A stretch of 64,000 bases of DNA from an uncultured Pelagibacteraceae bacterium (GCA_902604245.1 CACKXQ010000004.1:1-64000); one strand, 5' to 3'. Positions 1-10,731 are shown, counted from the stretch's first letter. Numbers and translations are program-made. Notes: generated by a model from the sequence alone, not told the origin.

Positions 1-1
1 T

Positions 2-355
2 ATGTCAGGCTTAAGTTTAGCAAAAAAATTTAATAAAAAATTCAAAAAGAATTTAAAAACGAATGAAATTTTTGATTTATATAGAAAGCATGACTTAGAC
101 GCTGAAAATTTAATAGATAATTTTAAAGTAAATTTAGCAATGTCCTTATCAAATATAATTAATATTCTTGATCCCGATTGTTTCGTTTTTGGCGGAGGTG
201 TTTCAAATGAAATTGATTTTTTAAGCGAAATCGAAACTATCGTAAGAAAATTTGTAACAGGCAGAGAGTATGATGGTGTGTTTCTTAAACCAAAGTACGG
301 AGATGCTAGTGGCGTTAGAGGTGCTGCAAGATTAGGAAGAAAATCAATCTATTAA
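2..355 (+). CDS. ROK family sugar kinase/regulator, C-terminal part (gene probably extends upstream of the window)
   Basis: C-terminal ROK-like segment NIINILDPDCFVFGGGVSNE...GDASGVRGAARLG; at window edge. Confidence 0.7.
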   Translation: MSGLSLAKKFNKKFKKNLKTNEIFDLYRKHDLDAENLIDNFKVNLAMSLSNIINILDPDCFVFGGGVSNEIDFLSEIETIVRKFVTGREYDGVFLKPKYGDASGVRGAARLGRKSIY

Positions 356-430
356 TGTTACAAATCAATTGTTGGTTGTATTTTTTTTTTTCTTGTAGTC
401 TTTTAATAAATCAATCTATAATTGTTTTTT

Positions 431-444
431 TTAAGTTAACTTAA
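431..444. promoter_or_regulatory. Perfect 14-bp palindrome TTAAGTTAACTTAA upstream of sugar ABC operon, candidate operator
   Basis: Read directly; 24 bp upstream of the ATG at 468. Confidence 0.35.
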
Positions 445-467
445 TTTAACAAATAAGAGGGAAATAT

Positions 468-1724
468 ATGAAAAAAATGCTAATTGCTTTAATTGCGTTT
501 GCATTCACTTCTACATCTTCTTTTGCAGGACCAAAAATTGAGGTTTTGCATTGGTGGACATCAGGTGGTGAAGCAGCTGCACTTAAAGTATTAAAAGATG
601 ATTTCGCTGCAAACGGTGGTGAATGGTTAGACATGCCTGTAACAGGTGGTGGTGGAGACGCTGCTAACGTTGCACTTAAAGCAAGAATAGTTGCGGGAGA
701 TCCTCCTTCAGCTTCTCAAATAAAAGGTCCAACAATTCAAGAATATGATCAAGAAGGAGTAGTTGCCCCATACAACATTGATCCTATTGCTCAATCAGAA
801 GGTTGGGATGGATTATTAGATCCTATGATTGCTGCAGTTCACAAATGTCAGAATAACAGTGGTCCATATTGTGCGGCTCCAGTAAACATTCATAGAATTG
901 ATTGGATGTGGGCTAACAAAGCAGTATTTGATGCTAATGGAATTTCAGTTCCTACATCTTGGGATGAATTAAATGCAGCAGCAGAAAAACTTCAAGCTGC
1001 AGGTATCATTCCTTTTGCACATGGCGGTCAAGCTTGGCAAGACGCGACAGTCTTTGAAGCAGTAGCTATGGGTATTGGTGGAAATAACTATTACAAAAAC
1101 TGTTATGTAGATCTAAAAGAAACTTGTTTAAGAAGTGAGACAACTGTAAAAGTTTTCGATCAAATGAGAAAACTTCAAGGTTTCACTGATGAAGGTAGCC
1201 CAGGAAGAGATTGGAACGTTGCTACTGGAATGGTTATTGAAGGAAAAGCTGGTTTCCAAATTATGGGTGACTGGGCAAAAGGTGAATTTACTGCTGCTGG
1301 AAAAGTACCAGGCGTAGATTACTATTGTGCTGCAACTCCATCTAATAATGGATACTTGTACAATGTAGATAGCTTTATATTCTACAAAACAAGTGACCCA
1401 GATAAACAAGAAGGTCAAAAATTATTAGCTAAATTAATGATGGGTAAAAACTTTCAAAAAGTTTTCAACTTATACAAAGGATCAATTCCAGCACGTTTAG
1501 ATGTACCAATGGATGAATTTGACAAATGTGCAAAAACATCAAATTCTGACATCAAAACTGCAGGAGCAAGTGGTGGATTAGTTCCAAGTTTTGCTCATGG
1601 AATGGCTCAAGGTAATACTATGAAAGCTGCTTTACAAGATGTGATTACAGAACACTTTAATTCTGATATGTCTTCAGTTGATGCAGCAAATGCTTTGGCT
1701 GATTCAGTATTAGATAATATGTAA
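468..1724 (+). CDS. Sugar ABC transporter substrate-binding protein (GtsA-like)
   Basis: Signal peptide; KIEVLHWWTSGGEAAALKVLKDDF; followed by two permeases and an ATPase. Confidence 0.9.
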   Translation: MKKMLIALIAFAFTSTSSFAGPKIEVLHWWTSGGEAAALKVLKDDFAANGGEWLDMPVTGGGGDAANVALKARIVAGDPPSASQIKGPTIQEYDQEGVVAPYNIDPIAQSEGWDGLLDPMIAAVHKCQNNSGPYCAAPVNIHRIDWMWANKAVFDANGISVPTSWDELNAAAEKLQAAGIIPFAHGGQAWQDATVFEAVAMGIGGNNYYKNCYVDLKETCLRSETTVKVFDQMRKLQGFTDEGSPGRDWNVATGMVIEGKAGFQIMGDWAKGEFTAAGKVPGVDYYCAATPSNNGYLYNVDSFIFYKTSDPDKQEGQKLLAKLMMGKNFQKVFNLYKGSIPARLDVPMDEFDKCAKTSNSDIKTAGASGGLVPSFAHGMAQGNTMKAALQDVITEHFNSDMSSVDAANALADSVLDNM

Positions 1725-1736
1725 AATATAAAAATT

Positions 1737-1770
1737 AAGGCCACCTAATTTTTAGGTGGCCTTTTTTTTT
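1737..1770 (+). terminator. Intrinsic terminator/attenuator hairpin between SBP and permease genes
   Basis: AAGGCCACCTA-atttt-TAGGTGGCCTT followed by a T run. Confidence 0.85.
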
Positions 1771-1794
1771 AATCAAAATTAAAAAATATTTATA

Positions 1795-2670
1795 ATGCTC
1801 AAGTGGCTAGAAAAAAACCTACCTAAAATCGTAATGGCTCCAGCTGTTGGATTAATTGGTTGGTTCGTTTATGGTTTTGTACTTTGGACCTTATATATAT
1901 CTTTTACAAACTCTAAAATCTTGCCCAAGTATGAACTTTGGGGAGTAGGTCAATATGTTAAACTTTGGGGTTCTAGAAAATGGCTTATTGCAGTTGATAA
2001 TCTTCTTATTTTCACAGCTTTATTCTTAATTTTTTGTGTTGTGATTGGAATTATTCTTGCAATATTTCTAGATCAAAAAATTAGGGCAGAAGGTGTCCTT
2101 AGAACTATTTACTTATATCCCATGGCTTTGTCTTTCATAGTCACTGGAACAGCATGGAAATGGATTTTAAACCCAACCCTTGGTATCCAAAAAATGTTTA
2201 TCGATTGGGGATTTGAAAACTTTACATTCGATTGGTTGGTCAATCGAGAAATGGCCATCTACACCATTGTCATTGCAGGTGTTTGGCAATCTGCAGGATT
2301 TGTAATGGCATTATTTCTAGCTGGGTTGAGATCAGTTGAAGATGAAATCGTTAAAGCAGCTAAAATAGATGGCGCAAATTTATTTACAGTTTATTGGAAA
2401 ATTCTACTACCAATGATGAGACCAGTTTTTTTTACAAGTTTTGTAATTTTGGTTCATATATCAATTAAAAGTTATGATCTTATTGTTGCGTTAACCCAGG
2501 GTGGTCCAGGCATATCTACAACTATGCCTGCATTATATATGACACAAACTGCATTTCACAAAAGTCAAGTTGGTTTGTCAGCAGCGAGTGCGATGATGAT
2601 GTTTATGGCAGTAGCAGCTGTGATTATACCTTATTTATATTCTGAATTGAGGAGAGAAAATGCAAGATAA
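1795..2670 (+). CDS. Sugar ABC transporter permease (MalF/UgpA type)
   Basis: Multi-TM; EAA loop DEIVKAAKIDGANLFTVYWKILLPMM. Confidence 0.9.
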   Translation: MLKWLEKNLPKIVMAPAVGLIGWFVYGFVLWTLYISFTNSKILPKYELWGVGQYVKLWGSRKWLIAVDNLLIFTALFLIFCVVIGIILAIFLDQKIRAEGVLRTIYLYPMALSFIVTGTAWKWILNPTLGIQKMFIDWGFENFTFDWLVNREMAIYTIVIAGVWQSAGFVMALFLAGLRSVEDEIVKAAKIDGANLFTVYWKILLPMMRPVFFTSFVILVHISIKSYDLIVALTQGGPGISTTMPALYMTQTAFHKSQVGLSAASAMMMFMAVAAVIIPYLYSELRRENAR

Positions 2671-3562
2671 AACATACTCTTCATATAAACAGCTTGAACA
2701 AAAATCTAAATATACAAATTTGTTTTTGAGATGGTTTTTATATTTTGTTTTAATAATTTTTGCTTTGTATTTTATTTTTCCCTTGTATGTAATGGTTGTT
2801 ACATCATTAAAAACAATGGAAGAAATCCGTCAAGGAACACTTCTAACTTGGCCAAGTGGATTAAATTTTGACTCTTGGTTAGTTGCATGGGGTGGAAGAG
2901 GATATGGTGCAGGTGATACTTTCTTAAAACCTTATTTTTGGAATTCAATTAAAATGGTTGTTCCAGCAGTATTCTTTTCTACTTTTATTGGTGCGATGGC
3001 GGGATATGTTTTAACAAAATGGAGGTTCAAGGGAGACAAATGGGTATTCCTTTTCCTATTATTTGGTTGCTTTATTCCTTATCAAGCAATCCTATTACCC
3101 ATGGCTAGAACTCTTGGAGTTCTTGGAATATCAAATTCTGTAATTGGGCTTGTTTTGGTTCATACAGTTTATGGAATTCCATTTACAACTTTATTTTTTA
3201 GAAATTTTTATGTTTCTATTCCTTCTGAATTAGTAAAAGCTGCTAGAATAGATGGGGCAGGATTTTTTAAAATATTTTTTAAAATTTTACTTCCAGTATC
3301 AACTCCAATCATAGTAGTAACAATAATCTGGCAATTCACACAAATTTGGAACGACTTTTTATTTGGCTCAACATTTTCATTTGGAGAGGCAGCTCCAATA
3401 CAAGTTGCTTTAAACAATATGGTTTTATCAAGTACTAGTGTTAAAGAATACAATGTAGATATGGCATCTGCTATTATTGCAGGAATTCCAACACTTATTG
3501 TATATGTTCTAGCTGGTAAATATTTTATTAGAGGATTAACTTCAGGAGCAGTAAAAGGATAG
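2660..3562 (+). CDS. Sugar ABC transporter permease (MalG/UgpE type)
   Basis: EAA loop SELVKAARIDGAGFFKIFFKILLPVSTP; overlaps previous gene. Confidence 0.9.
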   Translation: MQDKTYSSYKQLEQKSKYTNLFLRWFLYFVLIIFALYFIFPLYVMVVTSLKTMEEIRQGTLLTWPSGLNFDSWLVAWGGRGYGAGDTFLKPYFWNSIKMVVPAVFFSTFIGAMAGYVLTKWRFKGDKWVFLFLLFGCFIPYQAILLPMARTLGVLGISNSVIGLVLVHTVYGIPFTTLFFRNFYVSIPSELVKAARIDGAGFFKIFFKILLPVSTPIIVVTIIWQFTQIWNDFLFGSTFSFGEAAPIQVALNNMVLSSTSVKEYNVDMASAIIAGIPTLIVYVLAGKYFIRGLTSGAVKG

Positions 3563-3564
3563 GA

Positions 3565-4659
3565 ATGAAAACATTAAAAATAGAGGAACTATCAAAAAAC
3601 TTTGGATCAACAGAGGTTTTAAGGAAAATTAATTTAGAGATAGATGAAGGTAATTTCTTAGTTCTTTTAGGTCCTTCTGGATGTGGAAAATCTACACTAT
3701 TAAATATTATTGCAGGATTAGAAACTATTAATGAAGGAAACGTTCACATAGATGATTACAATGTAAGTAAAGTAGAGCCAAAAGACCGAAATATTGCAAT
3801 GGTATTTCAATCTTATGCTTTGTACCCATCTATGAATGTACGTGAAAATATGATCTTTGGTCTTAAACAAGCTAAAGTTTCAAAGGAGAAAATCGAAGAG
3901 CAATTAGATAAAGTATCAAAATTTTTACAAGTAGATGCTTTGTTAGAGAGAAAGCCATCACAATTATCAGGCGGACAAAGACAGCGTGTTGCAATAGGCA
4001 GAGCATTAGTAAGAGAGCCAAGAATATTTTTATTTGATGAACCTTTATCAAATTTAGATGCAAAGTTAAGAGTTGAGATGAGACGAGAAATTAAAAAACT
4101 TCATCAGCAACTTAAAACAACAGTTGTTTATGTAACGCACGATCAAACAGAAGCTATGAGTTTAGGTACAAATATTGCAATTATGAATCATGGTGTAATT
4201 CAGCAAAATGATACACCTGAAAATATTTATAATAAACCTAGTAATACTTTTGTGGCAGACTTTATAGGCTCTCCATCAATGAATTTAATAAAAGGCAATC
4301 TAAAAGAAAGTTCAAATAAAGTTTCATTTGTTACCCATGGATCAAATATTGAAATTCCAATAAATGAATATGATTTCAAAGAAAAGTCTAATTTAGATAA
4401 TAAAGAGGTTTTTTTTGGAATAAGACCAGAACATATATTTTTTAAAAAATCTAATGAAGAGGATTTTGAGATTAATTTAAGAGCAGATTTAAGTGAATAT
4501 ATTGGACATGAACAGATAATGACCTTTAATTTTGAAAATCAAGAGGTGTTAGCTAAGTTTCCATCAACAGTAAAAATAGATCTTTCAAAAAATACAAAAT
4601 TGTTTTTTGATTTAACTCAAATTTCATTGTTTGATGCTAAAACAGAGGAGAGAATTTAA
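3565..4659 (+). CDS. Sugar ABC transporter ATP-binding protein (UgpC/MalK type)
   Basis: Walker A GPSGCGKST, signature LSGGQRQRV, C-terminal regulatory domain. Confidence 0.93.
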   Translation: MKTLKIEELSKNFGSTEVLRKINLEIDEGNFLVLLGPSGCGKSTLLNIIAGLETINEGNVHIDDYNVSKVEPKDRNIAMVFQSYALYPSMNVRENMIFGLKQAKVSKEKIEEQLDKVSKFLQVDALLERKPSQLSGGQRQRVAIGRALVREPRIFLFDEPLSNLDAKLRVEMRREIKKLHQQLKTTVVYVTHDQTEAMSLGTNIAIMNHGVIQQNDTPENIYNKPSNTFVADFIGSPSMNLIKGNLKESSNKVSFVTHGSNIEIPINEYDFKEKSNLDNKEVFFGIRPEHIFFKKSNEEDFEINLRADLSEYIGHEQIMTFNFENQEVLAKFPSTVKIDLSKNTKLFFDLTQISLFDAKTEERI

Positions 4660-5421
4660 ATGAAAGTAAAATATTTTGACTTAAAAAATAAAAAAGTTTT
4701 TATTACTGGAGGTGGCTCAGGTATTGGAGCTTCAATAGTTGAACATTTTTGTGAACAGGAATGTGATGTTTATTTTGTTGATATCAATAAGAAAGACTCA
4801 AATAAATTAATTAAAGATCTTAAAAAAAAAGGCCTTAAAGTACCTCATTTTGTTGAATGTAATCTTATTAAAATTAAAAAATTACAAACCATCATTCAAA
4901 AAATAATTAAATCAAAAGGTCCTATCGATATTTTAATAAATAATGCAGCTAATGATGACAGACACTCTACAGAACAAGTAGACGAAAAATATTGGAATAA
5001 CAGAATGGATGTAAATTTAAAACATTTTTTCTTTACAATTAAAGCAGTTTTAAAAGGAATGATTAAAAATAATGGTGGCGCTATCGTAAATTTAAGTTCA
5101 GTTTCATGGATGTTGGGAGAGGGTGATAAAGTCGCTTACGAGACAGCAAAGTCTGCAGTTATTGGATTGACCAGATCTTTTGCGAGAGAATTTGGTAAAT
5201 ATAATATTAGATGCAACTCAGTTACTCCTGGATCAATTGCTACTGAGAGACAAATAAAGCATTGGCTTACTCCAAAGTATAAAAAATTTATTCTTGATAA
5301 ACAGTGCTTGAAGAGGCAGCTTAAACCTGATGATGTGGCAAGTTTAGTTGTTCATCTTTCATCTGATGTATCTTCAGGATGTACGAAACAAAACTTTATT
5401 ATAGACGCCGGCATCACTTAA
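4660..5421 (+). CDS. SDR family oxidoreductase
   Basis: TGGGSGIG and NNAA motifs; Rossmann SDR. Confidence 0.85.
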   Translation: MKVKYFDLKNKKVFITGGGSGIGASIVEHFCEQECDVYFVDINKKDSNKLIKDLKKKGLKVPHFVECNLIKIKKLQTIIQKIIKSKGPIDILINNAANDDRHSTEQVDEKYWNNRMDVNLKHFFFTIKAVLKGMIKNNGGAIVNLSSVSWMLGEGDKVAYETAKSAVIGLTRSFAREFGKYNIRCNSVTPGSIATERQIKHWLTPKYKKFILDKQCLKRQLKPDDVASLVVHLSSDVSSGCTKQNFIIDAGIT

Positions 5422-5432
5422 AATTTATATAA

Positions 5433-6473
5433 GTGTCTAAGAAAATTAAAATATCTGTTGTTGGAATAGGTTTAATGGGACTTCAACATATTAAAGCTAT
5501 TCAAAAATCAAAATTAGCATCTCTTCACTCAATTGTTGAAATAAAAAAAACTAGGATAGAATTATCTAAAAAATTTAATGTACCACTTTATAAAAATATC
5601 AAAATTTTATTATCAAAAGATAAACCCGATGCAGTGATAATTGCAACACCCAATGTTCTACATGAAACTGATACTGTTCGATTTTTGAAATCTAAAATTC
5701 CAGTATTATTAGAGAAGCCGATTTCAGATAATATTAAATCTGCAAAAAAAATTATTAATAGTGCACGCTCAAATAAAACTTCATTACTGATAGGATATCA
5801 TAGACGTCATAATTCAATTGTTAATAAAGTTAAAAAAATAATAGAAAATAAAAAACTTGGGAAAATTGTATCTGCAAATATTTTATGTTGGCTATATAAA
5901 CATAAAAAATATTTTAATGAAAAATGGAGAGTTAATAAGGGTGGTGGACCATTAGGTATTAATTTAGTTCATGATATTGATATAATTTGTTATTTACTTG
6001 GACCTGTCAAATATGTTCAGGCGTTTAAATCAAATAATATTAGAAAATATAAAGTTGAGGATACAGCTTCAGTAAATTTATTTTTTAAATCTGGGACTTT
6101 ATGCACTCTAAATGTATCCGATACAATAGCTTCACCATGGAGCTATGAATTAACAGCTGGAGAAAATCCTGCCTATCCTATAACTGACCAGTCTTCATAT
6201 TTTATTGGAGGAACTAGAGGTTCAGTTCAATTTCCTAATTTAAAGTTATGGTACTATAAAAAAGAAAGAAGTTGGTGGAATAATATTATGTATAATAAAA
6301 TTAAAGTTCAAAAAAGTAATGAAACTTTAATTAATCAGATCAATCATTTTTCTAGAGTTATTTTGAAAAAAGAAAAACCTAAAGTGACTGGTAAGGATGG
6401 GTTAAATTCTTTAATAATTTTTGATGCAATAAACAAAAGCTCTAAATCAGGTAAAAAAATAAGAATTAATTAA
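5433..6473 (+). CDS. Gfo/Idh/MocA family oxidoreductase
   Basis: GIGLMGLQH Rossmann, EKPIS motif. Confidence 0.88.
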   Translation: MSKKIKISVVGIGLMGLQHIKAIQKSKLASLHSIVEIKKTRIELSKKFNVPLYKNIKILLSKDKPDAVIIATPNVLHETDTVRFLKSKIPVLLEKPISDNIKSAKKIINSARSNKTSLLIGYHRRHNSIVNKVKKIIENKKLGKIVSANILCWLYKHKKYFNEKWRVNKGGGPLGINLVHDIDIICYLLGPVKYVQAFKSNNIRKYKVEDTASVNLFFKSGTLCTLNVSDTIASPWSYELTAGENPAYPITDQSSYFIGGTRGSVQFPNLKLWYYKKERSWWNNIMYNKIKVQKSNETLINQINHFSRVILKKEKPKVTGKDGLNSLIIFDAINKSSKSGKKIRIN

Positions 6474-7350
6474 TTTTTTTAATCTTCTTTGCTCCCTCAA
6501 CTCTAATAAATAAAACTCCAAAAATTATAATTCCAATAAGACCAATTATTTTACTTATATCTGCAGGAACCCCAAAAATTAAAAAATTAATTATTGTTGA
6601 CCAAAGTAATTGAGAATACTGAAAATTAGTTACAAATGACAAATTAGATAATTGAATTGCATAAATAATTATAAAATGACTTATAAAACCAAAAATTCCC
6701 ATAGCAACTAAACCAATCCAATAGATATTATTTTCAATCGGTACCCAATTGAATGAAATATAAATTGTAAATATTAAAGCTCCAGTAACAGCGGTATAAA
6801 AAACTGCTGAGAAAGGCTCATTATTACCAGAAATAAGTTTTGTAAAAAATTGATAAAGTGCCCAACATAGTGGTGGCACAATAGGAAAGATTAATTCTGG
6901 CGATAATATTTTCATACTAGGTCCTAGAGCATAAATAATTGATCCAAAACTTAGCAACATCAAGATTGTACCTTTGGGAGACAATATATCTTTTAAAAAA
7001 TATGCTGACAAAAGTGAAACAATTAACGGAGCACTAAAAAAAACTACGTATATGTCAACTAAATCAAATCTTTGTAATGAGTTGAACATAAAGAAAGTTG
7101 CTGTAACCATTAATAATGACCTAATAATTTGAATTTTAAAATTTCTTGTTAAATTTAGCTTCGGCTTAAAGACTACGAAATAAACACAAAGCGCAATAAA
7201 ATGAAAAAAAAATCTTCCCCATACAGCTTGTGTAACCGGCATAACATTTCCTAAATACTTTGCAGTTGAGTCCATACAAACAAATAAAAAAAAACCTGAA
7301 GCGGATAGAAAAATAACCTTAATTAAAGAGGCTTTTTGATTTTTTGACAT
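6466..7350 (-). CDS. EamA/DMT family transporter
   Basis: About 10 TM with duplicated DMT architecture. Confidence 0.8.
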   Translation of the reverse strand: MSKNQKASLIKVIFLSASGFFLFVCMDSTAKYLGNVMPVTQAVWGRFFFHFIALCVYFVVFKPKLNLTRNFKIQIIRSLLMVTATFFMFNSLQRFDLVDIYVVFFSAPLIVSLLSAYFLKDILSPKGTILMLLSFGSIIYALGPSMKILSPELIFPIVPPLCWALYQFFTKLISGNNEPFSAVFYTAVTGALIFTIYISFNWVPIENNIYWIGLVAMGIFGFISHFIIIYAIQLSNLSFVTNFQYSQLLWSTIINFLIFGVPADISKIIGLIGIIIFGVLFIRVEGAKKIKKIN

Positions 7351-7378
7351 GATAATTTATGAAAAATTTATCAAAAAA

Positions 7379-8890
7379 TTACATTACTACGCCTACTTGC
7401 CAAGGATTAAATTCCTCGTCACCGTAGCCATTGATTTCACTTTTCGATTTTTTTCCTGAAGCAGTATCAATTATTAAATTCAATATTTCTTCACCAACAT
7501 CGTCAACAGTTTTAGATCCATCTGCAATATAACCACAATTAATGTCCATATCCTCTTCCATTCTTTTAAACATTTCTGTATTTGTTGACAATTTTAAACT
7601 TGGAACAGGCTTGCACCCAAAGCAAGAACCTCTCCCTGTTGTAAAACATATTACATTTGCACCCGAAGCTACCTGACCTGTAACAGATACAGGATCATAT
7701 CCAGGAGAGTCCATGAAATTAAACCCTCGTTCTTTTATCGGTTCAGAGTATAACAAGACATCATTTAAAACAGACTTTCCACCTTTGGCTACTGCTCCTA
7801 AAGATTTTTCTAATATTGTAGTCAAACCACCTCTTTTATTACCAGGGCCTGGATTATTGTCCATTGTACTTTCATTTATGGTTGTGTAATGTTTCCACCA
7901 TTCAAGTCTTCCAATTAATTTTTCTGCAACTTTTTGATTTTTTGCTCTATTAATTAATAAATGTTCTGCACCATAAATCTCTGGTGTTTCAGACAAAATA
8001 GCGCTTCCACCTTCAGAAATCAGTAAATCAGCTGCAACTCCTAGAGCCGGGTTTGCAGTAATACCAGAATAACCGTCTGATCCACCACACTGAAGAGCTA
8101 AAACTAAATTATTTATAGATTGAGGAGATCTATTTACTTTATTTGCATCATCTAAAAGATTTTTTATTTGACTATGAACTTTATCAACAATCTTCCTGGT
8201 TCCTCCTTCGTTTTGAATAGTTAAAAAATAAATTCTCTCATGTTTTTTTAAAGATTTTTCAAACATACTTATTTCAGCTGATTCGCATCCTAAACCTATA
8301 CAAAAAACATGTGAAAAATTTGGATGATTTTTAAATCCATCAATTGTTCTCTTTAGAATTTGCATTCCAACATTCTCTTCACCAACTCCCATCCCACATC
8401 CCGTAGAATGAGTTATTGGGACTATCCCATCAATATTTGGATAATCTCTCAATAAATTTGAATGCTTTAATTTTTCTACAATCATTTTTGTTACTGTAGC
8501 GGAACAATTGACTGTGCTTACAATTCCAATATAATTTCTTGTTGCTACTTCGCCGTTGTCTCTAAGAATTCCATTAAAATATTTCTCACTTGTTTCATTT
8601 ATTATAGATTTATTCACGTCTATTTTGAATTTCCTTTTAAATTCTCTAAACTCTAAATTATGTGAATGAACATGTTCTCCAGCAGATATATTCTTTGATG
8701 CAAAACCTATTATCTGATCATATTTTATTATTGGATCACCTTTATTAATTGGCTTTAAACAGACCTTGTGTCCGAATGGTATAGGATCAATAGTGCTTAT
8801 ATCTTGGCCGTTAATTTTTGTTTTTTCTGGTATAATAAACTGACTAACACCAACATTATCATTTTTATTTAAAACAATTAGGCTATTCAT
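7379..8890 (-). CDS. UxaA family dehydratase (altronate dehydratase-like, SAF + catalytic domain)
   Basis: THSTGCGMG, LQCGGSDGYSGITANPALG, GRGSCFGCKPVPSLKLSTN. Confidence 0.85.
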   Translation of the reverse strand: MNSLIVLNKNDNVGVSQFIIPEKTKINGQDISTIDPIPFGHKVCLKPINKGDPIIKYDQIIGFASKNISAGEHVHSHNLEFREFKRKFKIDVNKSIINETSEKYFNGILRDNGEVATRNYIGIVSTVNCSATVTKMIVEKLKHSNLLRDYPNIDGIVPITHSTGCGMGVGEENVGMQILKRTIDGFKNHPNFSHVFCIGLGCESAEISMFEKSLKKHERIYFLTIQNEGGTRKIVDKVHSQIKNLLDDANKVNRSPQSINNLVLALQCGGSDGYSGITANPALGVAADLLISEGGSAILSETPEIYGAEHLLINRAKNQKVAEKLIGRLEWWKHYTTINESTMDNNPGPGNKRGGLTTILEKSLGAVAKGGKSVLNDVLLYSEPIKERGFNFMDSPGYDPVSVTGQVASGANVICFTTGRGSCFGCKPVPSLKLSTNTEMFKRMEEDMDINCGYIADGSKTVDDVGEEILNLIIDTASGKKSKSEINGYGDEEFNPWQVGVVM

Positions 8891-8952
8891 TTTTCAATTT
8901 AAGTTTTATAAATCATTATAAATTAATTTTATTTAAATAATATATTTATAAT

Positions 8953-10731
8953 TTGATGAAAAAAAAGAATTTAAGAAGCAAACAATGGTTTGATGATCCT
9001 AAGGATCCAGGTATGACTGCAATGTATTTAGAGAGATATCTTAATTATGGTCTTACAAGAAAAGAACTTCAATCAGGAAATCCAATAATTGGAATAGCTC
9101 AATCTGGGAGTGATTTATCCCCGTGTAATAGACATTTTTTGGATTTAAGTAAAAGAATTAAAGACGGAATTAGAAGAGCAGGTGGTATTCCTATGGAATT
9201 CCCTACCCATCCAATCCAAGAAACTGGTAAGAAACCTACTGCTATGTTGGATAGAAATTTATCATATTTATCATTAGTCGAAATACTTTACGGATACCCA
9301 CTTGATGGAGTTATACTTACAACTGGATGTGATAAAACTACTCCAGCAGCTTTAATGGCAGCTGCAACTGTAAATATTCCTGCAATAGTTCTCTCTGGTG
9401 GTCCAATGCTTGACGGAAATTATAAAGGTAAGAAAGCTGGTGCAGGAACCATTATTTGGGAAGCAAGAAGATTGCATGCTAAGGGAGAAATTAATTACGA
9501 AGAATTTATGGATATGGCAGCAGCATCTTCACCAAGCCCTGGTCACTGTAATACAATGGGAACAGCTTCATCAATGAATTCTGTTGCTGAGGCATTGGGA
9601 ATGTCTTTACCAGGATGTGCAGTGATACCAGCTCCTTATAGAGAAAGAGAGCAAATTTCTTTTGAGACTGGATCTAGAATTGTAAAAATGGTTCACGAAG
9701 ATTTAACTCCCTCAAAAATTATGACAAAGAAAGCTTTTGAAAATGCAGTTATAGTTGCAAGTGCTATAGGAGCATCTAGTAATTGTACCACACATTTAAT
9801 TGCTATCGCAAAACATATGGGTATTAAATTTGATTTATCTAATTGGCAAAAACTTGGGCACAAAATACCTTTGTTAGCAAACTGCCAACCTGCAGGTGAA
9901 CATTTAATGGAAGGTTTTTATCGAGCTGGAGGAATACCAGCAATCATGAAAGAATTAATGAAGAATAATAAAATTCATCAAAACTTAATTACTGTAACTG
10001 GTAAAACAGTTTCGCAAAATTTAAGAAAAAAAATCGATGTAGATAGAGATGTGATTAAAACTTTTAAAGATAATTTGACTGATAAGGCAGGGTTTCTAGT
10101 TATGAAAGGAAATTTTTTTTCATCAGCAATTATGAAAACCTCAGTAATTAGTAAAGAGTTTAGAAAAAGATATTTATCAAATCCTAAGCACCCAAATGTT
10201 TTTAAAGGTAAAGCAGTAGTTTTTGAAGGGCCTGAGGATTATCACCATAGGATTAATAGCAAGAAACTAAAAATAGATGAAAATTCTATTTTAATAATAA
10301 GAGGCTGTGGCCCTGTTGGATACCCTGGTTCTGCTGAAGTGGTTAATATGCAACCACCAGATAGACTACTAAAAAAAGGTATTAATGCACTTCCAACTCT
10401 TGGCGACGGAAGACAGAGTGGTACCTCCGAAAGCCCATCTATTCTTCATGTATCGCCAGAATCTGCTGTTGGCGGTGATTTAGCTATAGTTAAGACGGGG
10501 GATAAAATGACAATAGATCTTAATAAAAGAAGAGTTGATCTTCAAATAACAAAGTTAGAATTTATTAAAAGAAGAAAAAAGAAAAAAATAAAAAAACTTA
10601 CAAATCAAACACCTTGGCAAGAAATATCTAGATCAAATGTTGGTCAACTAGAGGACGGTGCATGTATTATGTCAAGAGATAAGTATTTAGATATCACTAA
10701 AACAAAAGGTGTTCTAAGAAACTCTCATTAG
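8953..10731 (+). CDS. IlvD/Edd family dehydratase (sugar-acid dehydratase type)
   Basis: Fe-S motifs GCDKTTPA and GHCNTMGTASSMNS; DGRQSGTSESPSILHVSPE. Confidence 0.88.
   Translation: MMKKKNLRSKQWFDDPKDPGMTAMYLERYLNYGLTRKELQSGNPIIGIAQSGSDLSPCNRHFLDLSKRIKDGIRRAGGIPMEFPTHPIQETGKKPTAMLDRNLSYLSLVEILYGYPLDGVILTTGCDKTTPAALMAAATVNIPAIVLSGGPMLDGNYKGKKAGAGTIIWEARRLHAKGEINYEEFMDMAAASSPSPGHCNTMGTASSMNSVAEALGMSLPGCAVIPAPYREREQISFETGSRIVKMVHEDLTPSKIMTKKAFENAVIVASAIGASSNCTTHLIAIAKHMGIKFDLSNWQKLGHKIPLLANCQPAGEHLMEGFYRAGGIPAIMKELMKNNKIHQNLITVTGKTVSQNLRKKIDVDRDVIKTFKDNLTDKAGFLVMKGNFFSSAIMKTSVISKEFRKRYLSNPKHPNVFKGKAVVFEGPEDYHHRINSKKLKIDENSILIIRGCGPVGYPGSAEVVNMQPPDRLLKKGINALPTLGDGRQSGTSESPSILHVSPESAVGGDLAIVKTGDKMTIDLNKRRVDLQITKLEFIKRRKKKKIKKLTNQTPWQEISRSNVGQLEDGACIMSRDKYLDITKTKGVLRNSH

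Noticed and set aside
446-1418. Antisense ORFs (e.g. 446..634 -, 1128..1418 -) opposite the SBP gene, and similar short overlapping ORFs throughout the track (3208-3453, 3872-4063, 12026-12208, 42899-43154, 54341-54604, 57971-58174 etc.)
   Set aside because: They lie inside strongly coding genes on the other strand or frame, with no recognisable domains; likely chance ORFs in AT-rich DNA.
7379-8890. UxaA-family gene as fused SuyAB sulfolactate sulfo-lyase
   Set aside because: Family overlap is real, but the neighbours are sugar-acid genes and I cannot separate the subfamilies by eye; kept as altronate dehydratase-like.
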